A stretch of 64,000 nt of DNA from Apostichopus japonicus (lineage: Eukaryota > Echinodermata > Holothuroidea > Aspidochirotida > Stichopodidae). The number at the start of each line of letters is the position of its first letter. Position 1 is the stretch's first letter. The translations under genes were made by a program, and so were the position numbers. The notes beneath the pieces are model-generated. The model searched no databases and had not been told where the DNA came from. It saw nothing but the letters and a program-made list of their open reading frames with translations. The stretch lies in the NCBI RefSeq assembly GCF_037975245.1, contig NC_092571.1, positions 18,374,917 through 18,438,916 on the forward strand, written 5' to 3'. Shown one piece after another: positions 13,054-25,185 of this stretch.

Positions 13054-16000
13054 ATGGCTGACGGCGTGGATATAGACCTCTACGCTGATGTAGATCAAGA
13101 ATTCAATCAGGTAAAATTTGAACTTCATGATTCGGTATTGATATACATAAAACGTATGCATTCATTTTAACTTCGTCTTTTGCTCATTCTATAGCATAGG
13201 CTAAGCTTTTTACCTCGATTTATGTGTGCCAACATGAGCCTTACACTACAGTACGTTAGACCTAACGTAGTATCGCAACGCTTCGGTAAATTTACAATTA
13301 GCCTAACGTTCAAAGTAAACAGTGCTTTATAACATTAGGAGTAGGAAGAACTACCGCCACTTTATAAATTATACCCACACACTAGTTATTTGTTAGCTTT
13401 CCTATCACACTTTTTCACTATCATATTCACTCACTTTCTAATGTGATGTTAGTTTTGGCCTTTCACCTTGTATTAGGTGCCCAATAGGCCCAGTTAATAT
13501 AATCATAACATTTACAATGTAATAAAGATTGAAGGATCGTTCTTCATAGGGATGGCACAAAAAATGAGCTTGTCCTGACGGTGTAGAACTAGAACTTGTA
13601 GAAGGTGTAGCCACAACAGTAGGCATATAATGCATTGAACTGAGTTTGTTTTGGAGGTATTTCTCCTTATATTGAACTTCCCGCTTCATAAATGAACCGA
13701 CAGTGTAGCCACAACAGCAATGATGCATTTGTACTTTGCAAAATTTTCAAAAAATGTTTTGCATACTCAAAGAACAATGCTGCTTTGCATTGATTTTGTT
13801 ATAGATGTTCAAGTTTGCCCAGTTGCAAATTGCTGTGTGTAGCCTACATGTGTTTTTGTCTCTTGTATCCAATCTTTGGCTTACTTCATATGCCCATTAA
13901 TAAGGCATTCATGCCAGGGTCAGGTTGGAATGACATATTTTTCTAGTTGTATAATTATTTATAGTATTGTGAGACTTGATTACATTAGCCTACAGTAGAT
14001 ACTTCAGGAACTAACAGCAGTTTACAACAAATTGTTGGGAAGAGACAAACATATGTATGTATCGTTAAAGTTAAGTAATCATGGCTTTCTTGCTTTGTCT
14101 ATTATGGAAATAGAAATAAAGCAAGGTAATATAATTTACATGGATATTAATGGCCCGGAGCCTATGGATAACAACACAACAATGCCGTTAAGCATGAATC
14201 TTCTTACCCAGTTCAACTTGGTCTCATGGGCTACGCCATTGTGGTAAGGATTACCTTCTATTACAAAAACAATCACCTGAGACACAAAAAAACATTGGGG
14301 CTGTAGAGTTGAAAATTAACATACAGGGATAGTAAAATAATACTTTACCCCGATATTGCAGATGGGAGGGTGGGGGTGGGGTAGGTAGAGTCTGATTTAG
14401 GTTTTCAGTGACTAATTGCTTCATTTTATCACATTTCTTACAGGAGATAAATTCTGGTCAAGTTGACTTGTATGATGATGTCATTACAGCTCCTGCAGAG
14501 AGTAGTCAGCCACCACCTCAGGTTGGCATTTAATCTTTATTTATTTTTGATAATAGTTGTGTAGTGATCCTGTGGTTTGAAGCCCAATTATGCATTCTGA
14601 ATATAAAAGAAACTTACTGATCCCTCTACAATCATTTTTGATGCTATTGTGTTGTAAATACTCACACAATCGTAAGGATGTAAATTTGTGCCCTAAATTT
14701 TTGGCCAATTCGCAGAGATACTGCACAGGAAAAAATTCAAACGAAAACATAGTGTCTGTTCTATGCCATTGTTTTGGATGAGATGAAAGCATTAATTGAT
14801 GCATGCTAGGGCAGATGTACTGTATCATTCATAACTGTGTACTTTAGGTTATATGCTGGGCTAAGTATTTCGCCCATGCCTAGCACCATCACAATTAAAG
14901 TAATGTCTGTGTGTCTCTGTCAACATTCCCGCAACAAGAGAACCTTTCGAAGGACACATTCCTGAGACTCCCTGAGTCACTAGTTGCTTAAATGTTGTGC
15001 TATGATGTCCAGTGTAGATCGTTCATTGCGTAGGCTACGTTGTTATCATATATTATGTATTAAGTCTATTGAGGTCAAAACTTTGCCTTTGACTTATACA
15101 ATATTTGCAGTGTTTTATAAGTTTACCAAGCTGTTTATTCTTCCAAGCTTAAGAACATAGGTATAGCAAAGTGCTCTCATTGCTGTATGGTACAACACTC
15201 TCTTGTACAGTATTGCTAACTACAAGCAGTTGGAACAGGATATCGGTACTGTACACCCTGTCACCCGTACCATAGATTACTACTGTAGACCTTAGTACCG
15301 TTTATGATTTTCATCTCCAGCAAAAGATATTCACAAACAGCAGTGGACCAACAACTCAGACGTCAGCAGCTCCCCACTTGGCGTCCCCTTCCCCCTCAGC
15401 TGGTGGCAGGAGGTACTCCATGTACATAGGAAATTTAACTTGGGTAAGTTTCTGAACATTACTATGTACAGTACTGTAGGTTTGCTGATTGACACTACTG
15501 TACGCCTACTGTAGTTGCTTAACAGTACATGATTACTTGTAAAGAAAATATATTGATTTTGCCACAGTTCTTTCAAAGTTTATGTAGGACTTTGTTGAGG
15601 AGGCTCCTCACACTTTCAGTGCTGGGCTTACTGGACTGTAAAGTCTTTTGGTTTCCTTCTGAGCAGAGCAGAGGATGAAATCTGGACTTACCTACTTAAA
15701 TAGATCTGTAGGTTTCAATAAAAACCATTAGGCTGTCTTAGTTTGATCATATGATGGTTTAGTTTGAGAAATGCTGGCTAGGTGTGGTCCAATATGCTTG
15801 GTTTGGTGGATTTAAATTGCAGATCAAAAGCATAAATAATACTGTATGATGTTTAAAGCTGCCTAGTGTTTACATTTCGGTTTTCACAAGCATAGACATG
15901 GCTGGTTAGTGTACATACTGTGTTGGAGTCTTAGGATGTTTCAGATGTAAAGATAAAATATGGGACTGGACCATTTACTTTTACTTTTTATTTATTTATT

Positions 16001-19000
16001 TATTTCAACAAACAGTGGACAACTGACCAAGATATCATCAGTGCTGCATCACAGGTGGGAGTTCATGACGTGCTGGAAATAAAGTTTCATGAAAACAGAG
16101 CCAACGGCCAGTCTAAAGGATTCGCTGCAGTGCATGTAGAAAATGAGAATTCATATCATGTCATATTGGGCGAGCTTGGCAAACGGTTAGTTGAGGCTAT
16201 GTACAATTTTGGATAGTATAATTTTGAATAGTTAAATACAAATTCAGTCTTGTTAAGTAATCCTAAGGGCACATACAGTTGACATGCTTATGGAGAGAAA
16301 GACCACTTTGTCGAAGCAAAAAAATTATTAATTAACGTCATATCCTAGAAGGATCATCTGCTGGTTACATTGATCAAGAAATGTTCTTCATAAATGCTTC
16401 TCATTGTGTAGGAGACAAACAATGAGAAGAATTTTATTTATGACACAGAAAGTCTTGTTCTGATGCTGTACCTCCAGACTCGGGAGGGAAAGACATTAAG
16501 TCCATAGTTCTCTTGCTGTAAAATAATTCGGAAACCTTAATTTAGTTGTCAGTGTGATATAGAGAGTATCAGGAGAAGTGAAAGATAGATGCTTTACCAT
16601 ATTCGAGAAACAAAAAATGCAATATCATTATTTAATCCGTTAAGCTTTATTGAAAGCTTATATTATAACCTAACACACAGATAAAATAAATATGTGACAT
16701 TGGGGCCTAACCTTGTGCGTTTCCCCACTGGCTCCTCTTTGATGCAGTAACTTTGAATTTCAGTGAGTCGTGTTGGATTTCAGTGACATTCAGTAGGTTG
16801 TGGTTTGGTAGATGGATGATGGTTATTTGATCAATTTTAATTGAATAAATTTGTATCTTTCAGGGAAATTCATGGACAGCTTCCAGTCGTTACTCCCTGC
16901 AATAGGCAAGCGCTGAATCAATTTGAAAATGCATCTCGGAAAGGTAAGTGGCATTGTTATAAAATTGATGATCAATTCGGTTGAGAATATTTTAATCAGC
17001 AGTTTCATAGCCTGTTGTAAAGACTCTTTTGAGCTTGTAAACTGGCAAAGTATCTCATCACCAATGAAGGTCTAGATGCAAGCAGCAAATCCTGCGACAC
17101 ATCACTGTTTGCGGTGGTAATCAGCTTTCTAAGATGTTGCTATAATTTGTGAAAGATGAAAACTCAAAATAACCTGAAGTTTAAACATTACCTTACTTCA
17201 TCCTGTAAAATGATAAAAACAAAAGAAAAGAGAATCGTAAGAGAAACAGCTTGCAGTTTGTAAACTATATGGTCTTTGCATTTACACTGTGCCTGGTTTG
17301 TGACGATTGTAAACCGACTGTTATATTCTTCCTCAGCTCATGGTGGTGGAGCAGGGGACCAGCCAGAACGTTTAAATCCAGCAACGCCAGATCAAAGGCC
17401 ACTGGCGCCTCCACCACAGCAAGCTCCTCCACCTAGGTTTCAAAGTCCTCCAAGCCAGCAAGGCCCTCCCCAAACTTTCCGTGGTCCTCCACCTCAGCAA
17501 GGGCCTCCTCGACCACAGGGCCCTCCGGGACCCCAACAGGGCCCCCCGGGACCTCAACAGGGCATGCCACTCACTCAGCACGGCCCTCCACAACCTCAGC
17601 AAAGGTTTCCACCACCACAGCAACCCCATCCCTCTCAGCCTGGAATGCCCCAACTCCAGGGAGGACTACCACCACCCCAGGGAGGATTACCTCCAAGGCC
17701 ATTTGCTCCAGGTGAGAATTTAGGATTGTAGCCAACTTACCCATAACATTAGAAGGGTTCTTTTGATCAAAAAATGTTGTGAGTTAAAAGTTTGTTTGCC
17801 TCAGTAGATGATATGAATCACAGTGAAACTTTGTAAGTTTGGTTTGAGTGAGAGCTGTTTTCACACCATCTTTGTTACTTTGTCTTTTATTTACTGACAT
17901 AGTAGTTTAGCAGACTTGTTCACTACAAAACCCTGTGGTTTAATTCTCCTGTACGTATTTCTCTTAAAGCCATTGAAGATAGCCCCAAACCGTGTGCCAA
18001 GCTCTGAAAAGTTAACTTTACGTTGCATGCAAGTGAAGTTTTCTTCTTTTCGCTTCAAAATGCAGACACTAGTAAAACGTGATACCTTGATATCATTTAT
18101 CTTTACCTGAGATCAGGGAGTTCCATAACAACTCCCTGCTGAGATGTCAATCGCTGCTATGTACACTGTGTTGTGGGTATTGACCGAAGCTGTATGTATT
18201 GACTGTACACTAGTGTCTAATTACCGACGGTAGCAAGCTGTGTGTGTATTTTCTGGGATCTATGGTGGTGTCTATCAATTCTGTTACACCACATTTGAAA
18301 CTAGGTCATGGGACGTTTCTTTGTCCGGAGTCTTCACACCCTTTTAAATTCAACACAAAACCCTGTGGTTTAATTCTCCTGTACGTATTTCTCTTAAATT
18401 CAACACTGTACACATTTGGTAAGGCAGTGATGAATTGCTCACTACTGCTGTTTATAATCACAAGTCCACTTACATCCATTCCTTACATTGAAGCAGAGGC
18501 AGTTCTTGAGAGGCGGTACAATATTTGATGGTTTGTCTGGTTAAATTGAGATGGAATAATTTATTAGATATCATACATCAGTCAGCCTTATCATGATCAC
18601 ACTATTAGCTCACCTCATTATTTAGTTTACTATTTACATGTAAATTACCACAAGCGTAAAACAATTTCTTTTGATTTGTGTGTTGTAGATAATAGAATGC
18701 CCATGCAGGGCCCTCCTGTGTCAAGAGGGCCACCTCTAGGGCCCTTGGGACCTCCAGGACCACCCAGACCAATGGGTGGCAACAGAATGCCACCACCTCC
18801 CAGACCTCAAAACTTTCAGGACCCTCGCATGCGTGGGATGCCACCACTGGGAGACAGAGGGCCAAGACCAGGGGTATGTAATGATGATGGCTTTGACGGG
18901 CTAAAATACTATTTCAAATTGCAGAGTTCATGTAGTATGTTTTTGTTCCTTGCAATGTTTAAGAAAGCTCCACTCGAAAGAATTATTTTGTTATGAACGA

Positions 19001-22000
19001 GATAGAGATACCAGTTGAGAGAGAGATTAGTTTTTGGTTTCTTTGCTGGAAGCAAAGGAACCCATGTAGTCGAGTTGGCATGTGTGTGTTTGTGCGTCTG
19101 TGACACTTGCTTGGGTCCACGATAGCTCAACAATGGTGGAATGATGGATATTTCTCATTCTTGTCCAACGTATAATTTTTACATTGCAATAATTCCGCAA
19201 CCTTAAGTGTGATTGTAGCCAGACTTGGTACACAGTTGTTGGTTAATAGCTGGTACATCTGGGCCCATTTTTGGGCCAGATGCATGTGCACTAAAATGCA
19301 TGTGCAGACACATTTTTTGGGCCCAAATTCACACAAACTTCCTTATACCTTTAATTTTTTTTTTTTTTTAAATGTCGTCAGATGGTGACTTTTCAAAACT
19401 GCAAACTACTAGACCTCTGGATTTACAATTTGATGACATACAACACTTTAATATTTCACTAAGCAAGGAACCATTGTGCCATTTAGGCTCTTGTTTTATT
19501 GCAGTTTATAAGGTTATAATGACAGCAGATATGGTGCCCCCCCCCCCCCACCCGGCTCCTGACATGAACCATTTCTTGAAATATCAGCTGTATTTGTTTC
19601 ATTCTATGTAGCTTCGTGGTCCTCCCCCACCACATCAAGGTCAAATGCCACCAAGAATTCGTGGGCCCCCTCCACCTGGTATCAGAGGTCCACCACCACC
19701 TCAAAGACCAGATTGGGAGAGACCGCCAGGTGAGTGTTTGCTTTTTTTTTGGACAATTTTAGGGTGTGATTATGTGATATCTACAATTGTAAGCCAATTT
19801 ATGGAAGTGAACTGTTTCAATAAATGAGTTGAACTAGTTAATTGTGCCATCTGCATAGCAAACTGATGAATACCTATCATTTTCACTTCCTGATGATTAT
19901 CGAAATACTCATGCAAAGTTTTTCAGCTTGCAGAATCATGTTTCTTATAAATCCAACTCATTAACACAGAAACACCATCAAAGTAAGTAATAATATGCAG
20001 CTATTTGAAAAGTCTCCCAATCTTGTTGCAGTTTCATTTGGTGGGCATCCTCCATCACAAGGACCTCCAAATCAGGGAGGTCCCCATCCGGGCCCAAGAC
20101 CAGGACCTCCACCCCCAGGCTTTCGTCCTCCTCTACAATCTGGTCCACCAGGTCAAGGTCCACCTAACTTCCAAGGTCCTCCCAGACATGGAGGTCTACC
20201 ACCCCCACCAGGACAAGGGCCACCACCACCTGGACAAGGTCCACCTCAAATAGTCCATAGACCTCCACCTGGCCACGGACCCCCACCCCAAGGTCATGGT
20301 CCACCCCCTCCTGGCCATGGACCACCAGCACATGGAGGTGTTCCACCTCCAGGCCATGGACCACCACCACCTCAGCAGCAAGGACTTCCCAGAGGCCCAC
20401 CACCTGGAATGCATGGCCCACCTCAAAGACAAGTAAGTATCATTTAGAGAAGTTTTTTTTTTTTTCTGTGAACGTCAGTTACTGTACTTGAAATGTGTAT
20501 CACATCTATCTGTTCTACAAACTGGACTATATGTGACAATATAAGCCTACTATATATTATATTTATTACTTGGCGGAATCGATCTCAGAGCAGAATGTAG
20601 TACCGAGAAGCTTAGGCTTCGCAGAACTGTCCGATTGTAAATGTTAGCGTAGCCTATACACGCGAACATTCTTCGCATTGGAGCTGGACAGCGCAGTGTA
20701 TAAACATTGAAGGGTCTGCTGTTCAAACTTATCTCGTCTTACACAAAAATCATGGAATCACAGATGCACTACATATATGGCGGCTCAATGATTTTATTTT
20801 ACACATATATAATTTATAAGAAATTACACCGAAAAATAAGGAAGAAATTAATCTGTATTCAAACACGGTTTTTTGTTGTGATTACTGTAGGAACTGTATG
20901 GAGCGTGGGTTATGTTGCAATCTGCATTGCGAAGATGCCGTCAGGTTCTCTACTGTTCAAAGTATATTTGAAATATCCATCCTACACGATTAAACATCGT
21001 TTCTCTGTCATACGCAACATTAGCATTCTCATATTTTGAAAAGACGTTTGGAAAATTATTTATCGTTTTTAAAGGTATCTTCTAAGGGCTACCAGACAAT
21101 TCTCTTTTAATCTTTAACTCTTTTCACCTTCTATTTCAGCAGCCAATGGCACCGCCACCAAGGGTTGTTCCTACCCCCAGCCAGGGTCCACCACCACCCC
21201 ACTACGGGGGTCCCATTCCCACTCAAGTTCAAGTTCAAGCGAGTCAGCCGACGCCTCATGTGAATCCAGCTTTCGTTCAGGCCAATCATGGACAGCCGCC
21301 TCCACAACAGATGCAGCAACAGCAGCAGCCCCCACCGGCTGACAGAGGACCCCCGGCCTCAAAGGTATAATTTGCAGGTCTCAAAAAATTGGGCATTGTT
21401 TTCTTTTCTTTCTCTCTCTCTCTCTCTTTTTTTCCCCCATTCTTCTGGCTATAAATTTAAGGATAATAATTCAGTACAAAGATTAATAAATGATAAAGCC
21501 ACACATCTGAACAGGAGGGAGAAATGGGTAGGTGTTGGGGGCTAGACCTTTCAGACTGTTTCAGGTAAAGCATATATACGATTTGGTAAAGCTTATACAA
21601 CAGTTGTCACTAGGTTTCATGTGATGGCAAGCCATAGTAATTCCAAGCACGGTATTGATTTAAGGTCGAGGCCACGGATGCATCGCCAAATAAAATATGC
21701 ATAGGTTTTCACAATATATCAGATATCAGAATATAACACCGTTCATGTAGTACAAGATGTTACTATTCAGTTGTCATATTATTGCATTATTTTTCTCCCA
21801 CCTTTGTTTAGAGTTACAATGGAGACCAGTATCGACAGTCAGCTGAAAGGTTAGATAATTGTCATCATGTATTTATTTACCCAAGGGAGAATAACAGCTC
21901 ACATATAGTAACCCAATCTTGCATTGGTCAGGCGGGGGGGGGGGGTTAGATAGACCTTGAACAAGATTCCCCTTCCGCAAGTTACGCCATTGCTCGACAC

Positions 22001-24992
22001 CATGAGGTATCTTAGGTGGTGCTTATTTGGCAGACAATATATCGTCCTCACATTGAATCTTAACGCATGGTAACGTTATTGCTTTGCATGATTACTTAAG
22101 GTGGAATTTTAATACGTCACAGGCCACCAAAATGGTACATTTTCAGTGAAGGACATTACTCAATTTATGTAGGTAACCATCCAAATGTTAAGGAATGTGA
22201 ATTCTAGAATGCTCTCTTTTGCTTATGTGATAATTACAGCTGTCTTAAGTCTAACTATTGTTTATATTCAGCCATGGTTCCATACCCTGCAATTATTCTG
22301 ATGATCATGTCAGTAACCCCACCAAAATGTTCTTTGACGTTTATGTAAACAGCAGGACACCAAATGATTGAATAAGAGCAGTATGGTCTTGGTGTGCTTT
22401 GTATTTAGTGCTACTAGACTACAAAATCCATTTACCAGTCCAGCAACCTAAGATATAGATTGGTATAATTGGACGTAACTCAGTGTAAAGTGCTCAGAAT
22501 CTTAGAAGAATCTTCTAACATTCAGTGACAGTGCAGTTCGGTAGCCTACAGTGCGGTTCAGTAGCTCACAGTGCGGTTCCGTAGCTCACAGTGCAGTTCC
22601 GTAGCTCACAGTGCGGTTCCGTAGCTCACACCGGGTTCCGTAGCTCACAGTGCGGTTCCGTAGCTCACAGTGCGGTTCCGTAGCTCACAGTGCAGTTCAG
22701 AAGCTCACAGTGCAGTTCAGAAGCTCACCGTGCAGTTCAGAAGCTCACCTGGTTGAATTGTATCTCAAAGCTGTATATAAAATACTCAGTTTGAGAGTGT
22801 ACTAGCTTTTTTATCTGGCTATCATTTATCAACAGAACAAGAGAGCCCTCACCACCCCAGTTGTCGGCCACCGAGTTTGATTCCCTCATGACGCGTAACA
22901 GAACACTTTGCAGCGACGCTATCTCTAAGGCTGTCTCTGATGCGTCTAGCGGTAAGGAGTAGCAAATACCAAACAGGACAGATATTTCACTGCCTGAAAT
23001 ATGATTTGAACTTTAGTGAGAAATCAGGAAACATAACAGGAGGAGACAATTTTCATTGTGCACGACCAAAATTTAGCATCGTGAAGACTGTCGATGTCTT
23101 TCATAACCCAGTAAAGTGTTGCTTGTGGAAGGGCTAGCAGTGTGAATATTTGAATTTGCTATGATCCTACATGTACTAACTCCCATAGGTATAGAATTTC
23201 TAAATTTTTTAGCCACTTGCTACAAATTGCTTGTGCTTAAGAAATCTGCTGGTTGCTAATATTGAGTTCCCACTGGCATTTCCCTGAAATACAACACACA
23301 TCAGTTACTGTATACAGGTTTATTGTAAGCAGGCCAATGACATTTCGCTGATAACCAGCAGTAACATTGGGCTTATGTTAAGAACTGACATCATGTGATA
23401 GTTTTGACTCAGGGATTGTTACCCTACGTGTATATGTTAATGTTCTTCATGTCCTGCTGGCCCCAAAAAAAGGCCCTTTTTTTCTACCAGCAATTGGTGA
23501 AATCCAATATCATGTTAGCTAACAAAGAGCCTGTATATTGAGGCCTGCTAAATAGTCGTATGTTTTATCTTGCAATGAATTTGAACTTAACTCTTTTCTC
23601 TACTCTTTCCTCATTTTGTGCCCTGTAGGAGAGTTTGCCAGTGCAATTGAGACCTTGGTCACGGCGATATCCATCATCAAACAGTCCAAGATAGCTGGTG
23701 ATGACAGGTGTAAGGTGGTGATCAGCTCTCTCCAGGATTGCCTTCACGGTATCGAGTCCAAATCCTACGGTGCCAGCACTGGGTAAGGATTAAGGCTGTG
23801 GGTTGACACGGTTTGTGATTGAAACCAGGTGTCGTGATTGTTGTGGATTTATATCATTTAAATTTGAAAACAATTGTGGATGATGTTTACTAATAACTTT
23901 CCAGGATGTTCTAAAGTTAAGTGGCGATGCAATTCGGTAGCTAGATTAGTCGATGATGATTTTAATAAGATGTGTGTATTTTTTTTTTCTCTTGCATGTT
24001 ATTCAGACAACAGTAAAAAAGTGACTAGGTAAAGATATTTTTATGAATCAAATGGTATTATTAATTACTTCCCACTTGCCGCTTGTTAGTTGCAGAAAAC
24101 AATGAAAACTAGGTTGTCTAGATCGATTAGGTACAGACCAAATCAGTAAGTTCTTTAAAACTGTCACAGGTTAGAGATTAGTGGCCTGACAGCTGCTTGA
24201 TCCCAAGTGGATAAAATGCCTGGCCTTGGAGCCTAAGCCTAGCACAGGTAGGTTTGACTGTTTGTTTTCTTTAATCCAGTATAAATGTGCAAATATTTTC
24301 CAGTGTAGATTTAACTATTCTTCCATTGTGATTACTCCTTACTTGCCACTCATTTGGTGAAATAGAACAAGGAGGAGGAGGAGGATTCAGTTTGATCAAT
24401 AACGCTCTCACTGGTTAGGTTTTAACTAGTTTTGTTACCAGACAGTCGCTTCAGCTTGTGTTGAGAAACATCCATATTTTTGGAGCGTCTGATCCTTGCA
24501 GTATGTAAGGGTTTGTCCAGTTGTAGGATTTCAACCTTTGGCTGACCTAGGTTGGTGGACTTTTTTTTTCGTTTTGATGATTATCATAACCTATGCATTC
24601 ATGATGGCGTGTGTATGTATGTTTGTGTGCATTTTTGCATGCTGGTTCCATCTGGGAGGATTTGTAGATATGTTTCTGATCGAGGTTTGCTTCCCATTTT
24701 GTGCGAAACGTTACCTCTCTTCAACGTGATTTGGATTCTTTCCTTGGTTTTTAGCGGTGGTAGTAGCAGTCGGGGAAGCAGCAGGAAAGAGCGTGAATCA
24801 CGAGAGAGGGACGAGACTCGCCACCGGAGTCGCACCGACACCACTCGCAGCAGCAGTTCACGGTCCACCCACAAACGCTCAAGAAGTCGGGATCGCCCAG
24901 AGTACAGAGAGAGGAGCAGGGAACGTGGAGAGTACAGGGAGAGGGACCGGGAGCGTGGTCGCGAGAGGGAGAGAGAATATCGCCATCGCTGA
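13054..24992 (+). CDS. CPSF6: Cleavage and polyadenylation specificity factor subunit 6 (CFIm68)
   Basis: Fourteen exons: 13054-13110, 14444-14521, 15321-15443, 16016-16185, 16864-16943, 17337-17711, 18689-18873, 19612-19729, 20032-20432, 21140-21364, 21812-21849, 22836-22951, 23629-23782, 24755-24992. Every junction keeps frame, giving 785 residues. The start [19 protein letters not shown], the RRM (about 78-165, with RNP2-like MYIGNLTW and RNP1-like KGFAAVHV) and the end EYRHR match the animal CPSF6 pattern. So do PHVNPAF (exon 10), the helical block with [12 protein letters not shown] and [10 protein letters not shown] (exons 12-13), and the RS/RE/RD-rich tail (about 708-785). CFIm68 pairs with CFIm25 (NUDT21) in the nuclear CFIm complex that binds UGUA sites and guides poly(A) site choice. 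The Gly/Pro/Gln-rich centre (about 170-604) is much longer than in the 551-residue human form. Exon 10 has a tandem CAG acceptor (NAGNAG). Confidence 0.96.
17925..17968 (+). repeat. 44-bp direct repeat, copy 1, in CPSF6 intron 6
   Basis: Begins ACAAAACCCTGTGG and ends TTTCTCTTAAA. It is identical over 44 bases to 18355-18398 in the same intron, 430 bases downstream. Confidence 0.9.
18355..18398 (+). repeat. 44-bp direct repeat, copy 2, flanked by a short duplication
   Basis: Exact copy of 17925-17968. It is bracketed by TTAAATTCAACAC on both sides (18345-18357 and again from 18394), which resembles a target-site duplication. This copy is therefore probably the derived insertion. Confidence 0.85.
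20707..21039 (+). other. Open frame of 110 codons within CPSF6 intron 9, no recognised product
   Basis: Hydrophobic segments alternate with Lys/Arg/Tyr-rich ones, but no family is recognisable. There is no convincing promoter or splice context, and the base composition resembles the surrounding intron. The intron also carries unusual GC-richer sequence around 20570-20700, possibly an old insertion. Probably not a gene. Confidence 0.12.
22529..22748 (+). repeat. 20-bp minisatellite, about 11 copies, in CPSF6 intron 11
   Basis: Unit close to CAGTGCGGTTCCGTAGCTCA. Variants at the ends carry GCAGTTCAG and AAGCTCA. One central copy is altered and slightly short (ACCGGGTTCC). It is a tandem array with no spacers. 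Confidence 0.9.
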
Positions 24993-25020
24993 AGAGGAGA
25001 GCAGATCAATTTCGGGAATG

Positions 25021-25026
25021 GTAAGT
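25021..25026 (+). promoter_or_regulatory. Candidate splice donor just after the CPSF6 stop codon
   Basis: The sequence GGGAATG|GTAAGT occurs 28 bases after the stop and is a strong donor. It could start a 3' UTR intron or an alternative 3' end. A possible partner acceptor with a long pyrimidine tract ends at 29070 (TTTTTTATTCCAG), and another candidate ends at 37130. RNA evidence would decide. Confidence 0.35.
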
Positions 25027-25179
25027 TGACCTCTCATGAATGCCAACAATGTTTCTTTCCAACAAGCCACCCAGCTTGCCCGTGTTTACGTTGTACTTTG
25101 AAGCAGAGGTAAGAACGGTGCGGTATGGATGTTAGTCTGAATCATATAGGTGTATTACTTCAAGGACAATGAAATTAGA

Positions 25180-25185
25180 AATAAA
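25180..25185 (+). terminator. Candidate CPSF6 polyadenylation signal AATAAA
   Basis: A canonical hexamer about 190 bases downstream of the CPSF6 stop. It would serve a transcript that does not use the donor at 25021. Confidence 0.4.

Noticed and set aside
17372-20432. Minus-strand open frames opposite the CPSF6 proline-rich exons
   Set aside because: Low-complexity shadows of Pro/Gly codons; the plus-strand exons match CPSF6 and join in frame.
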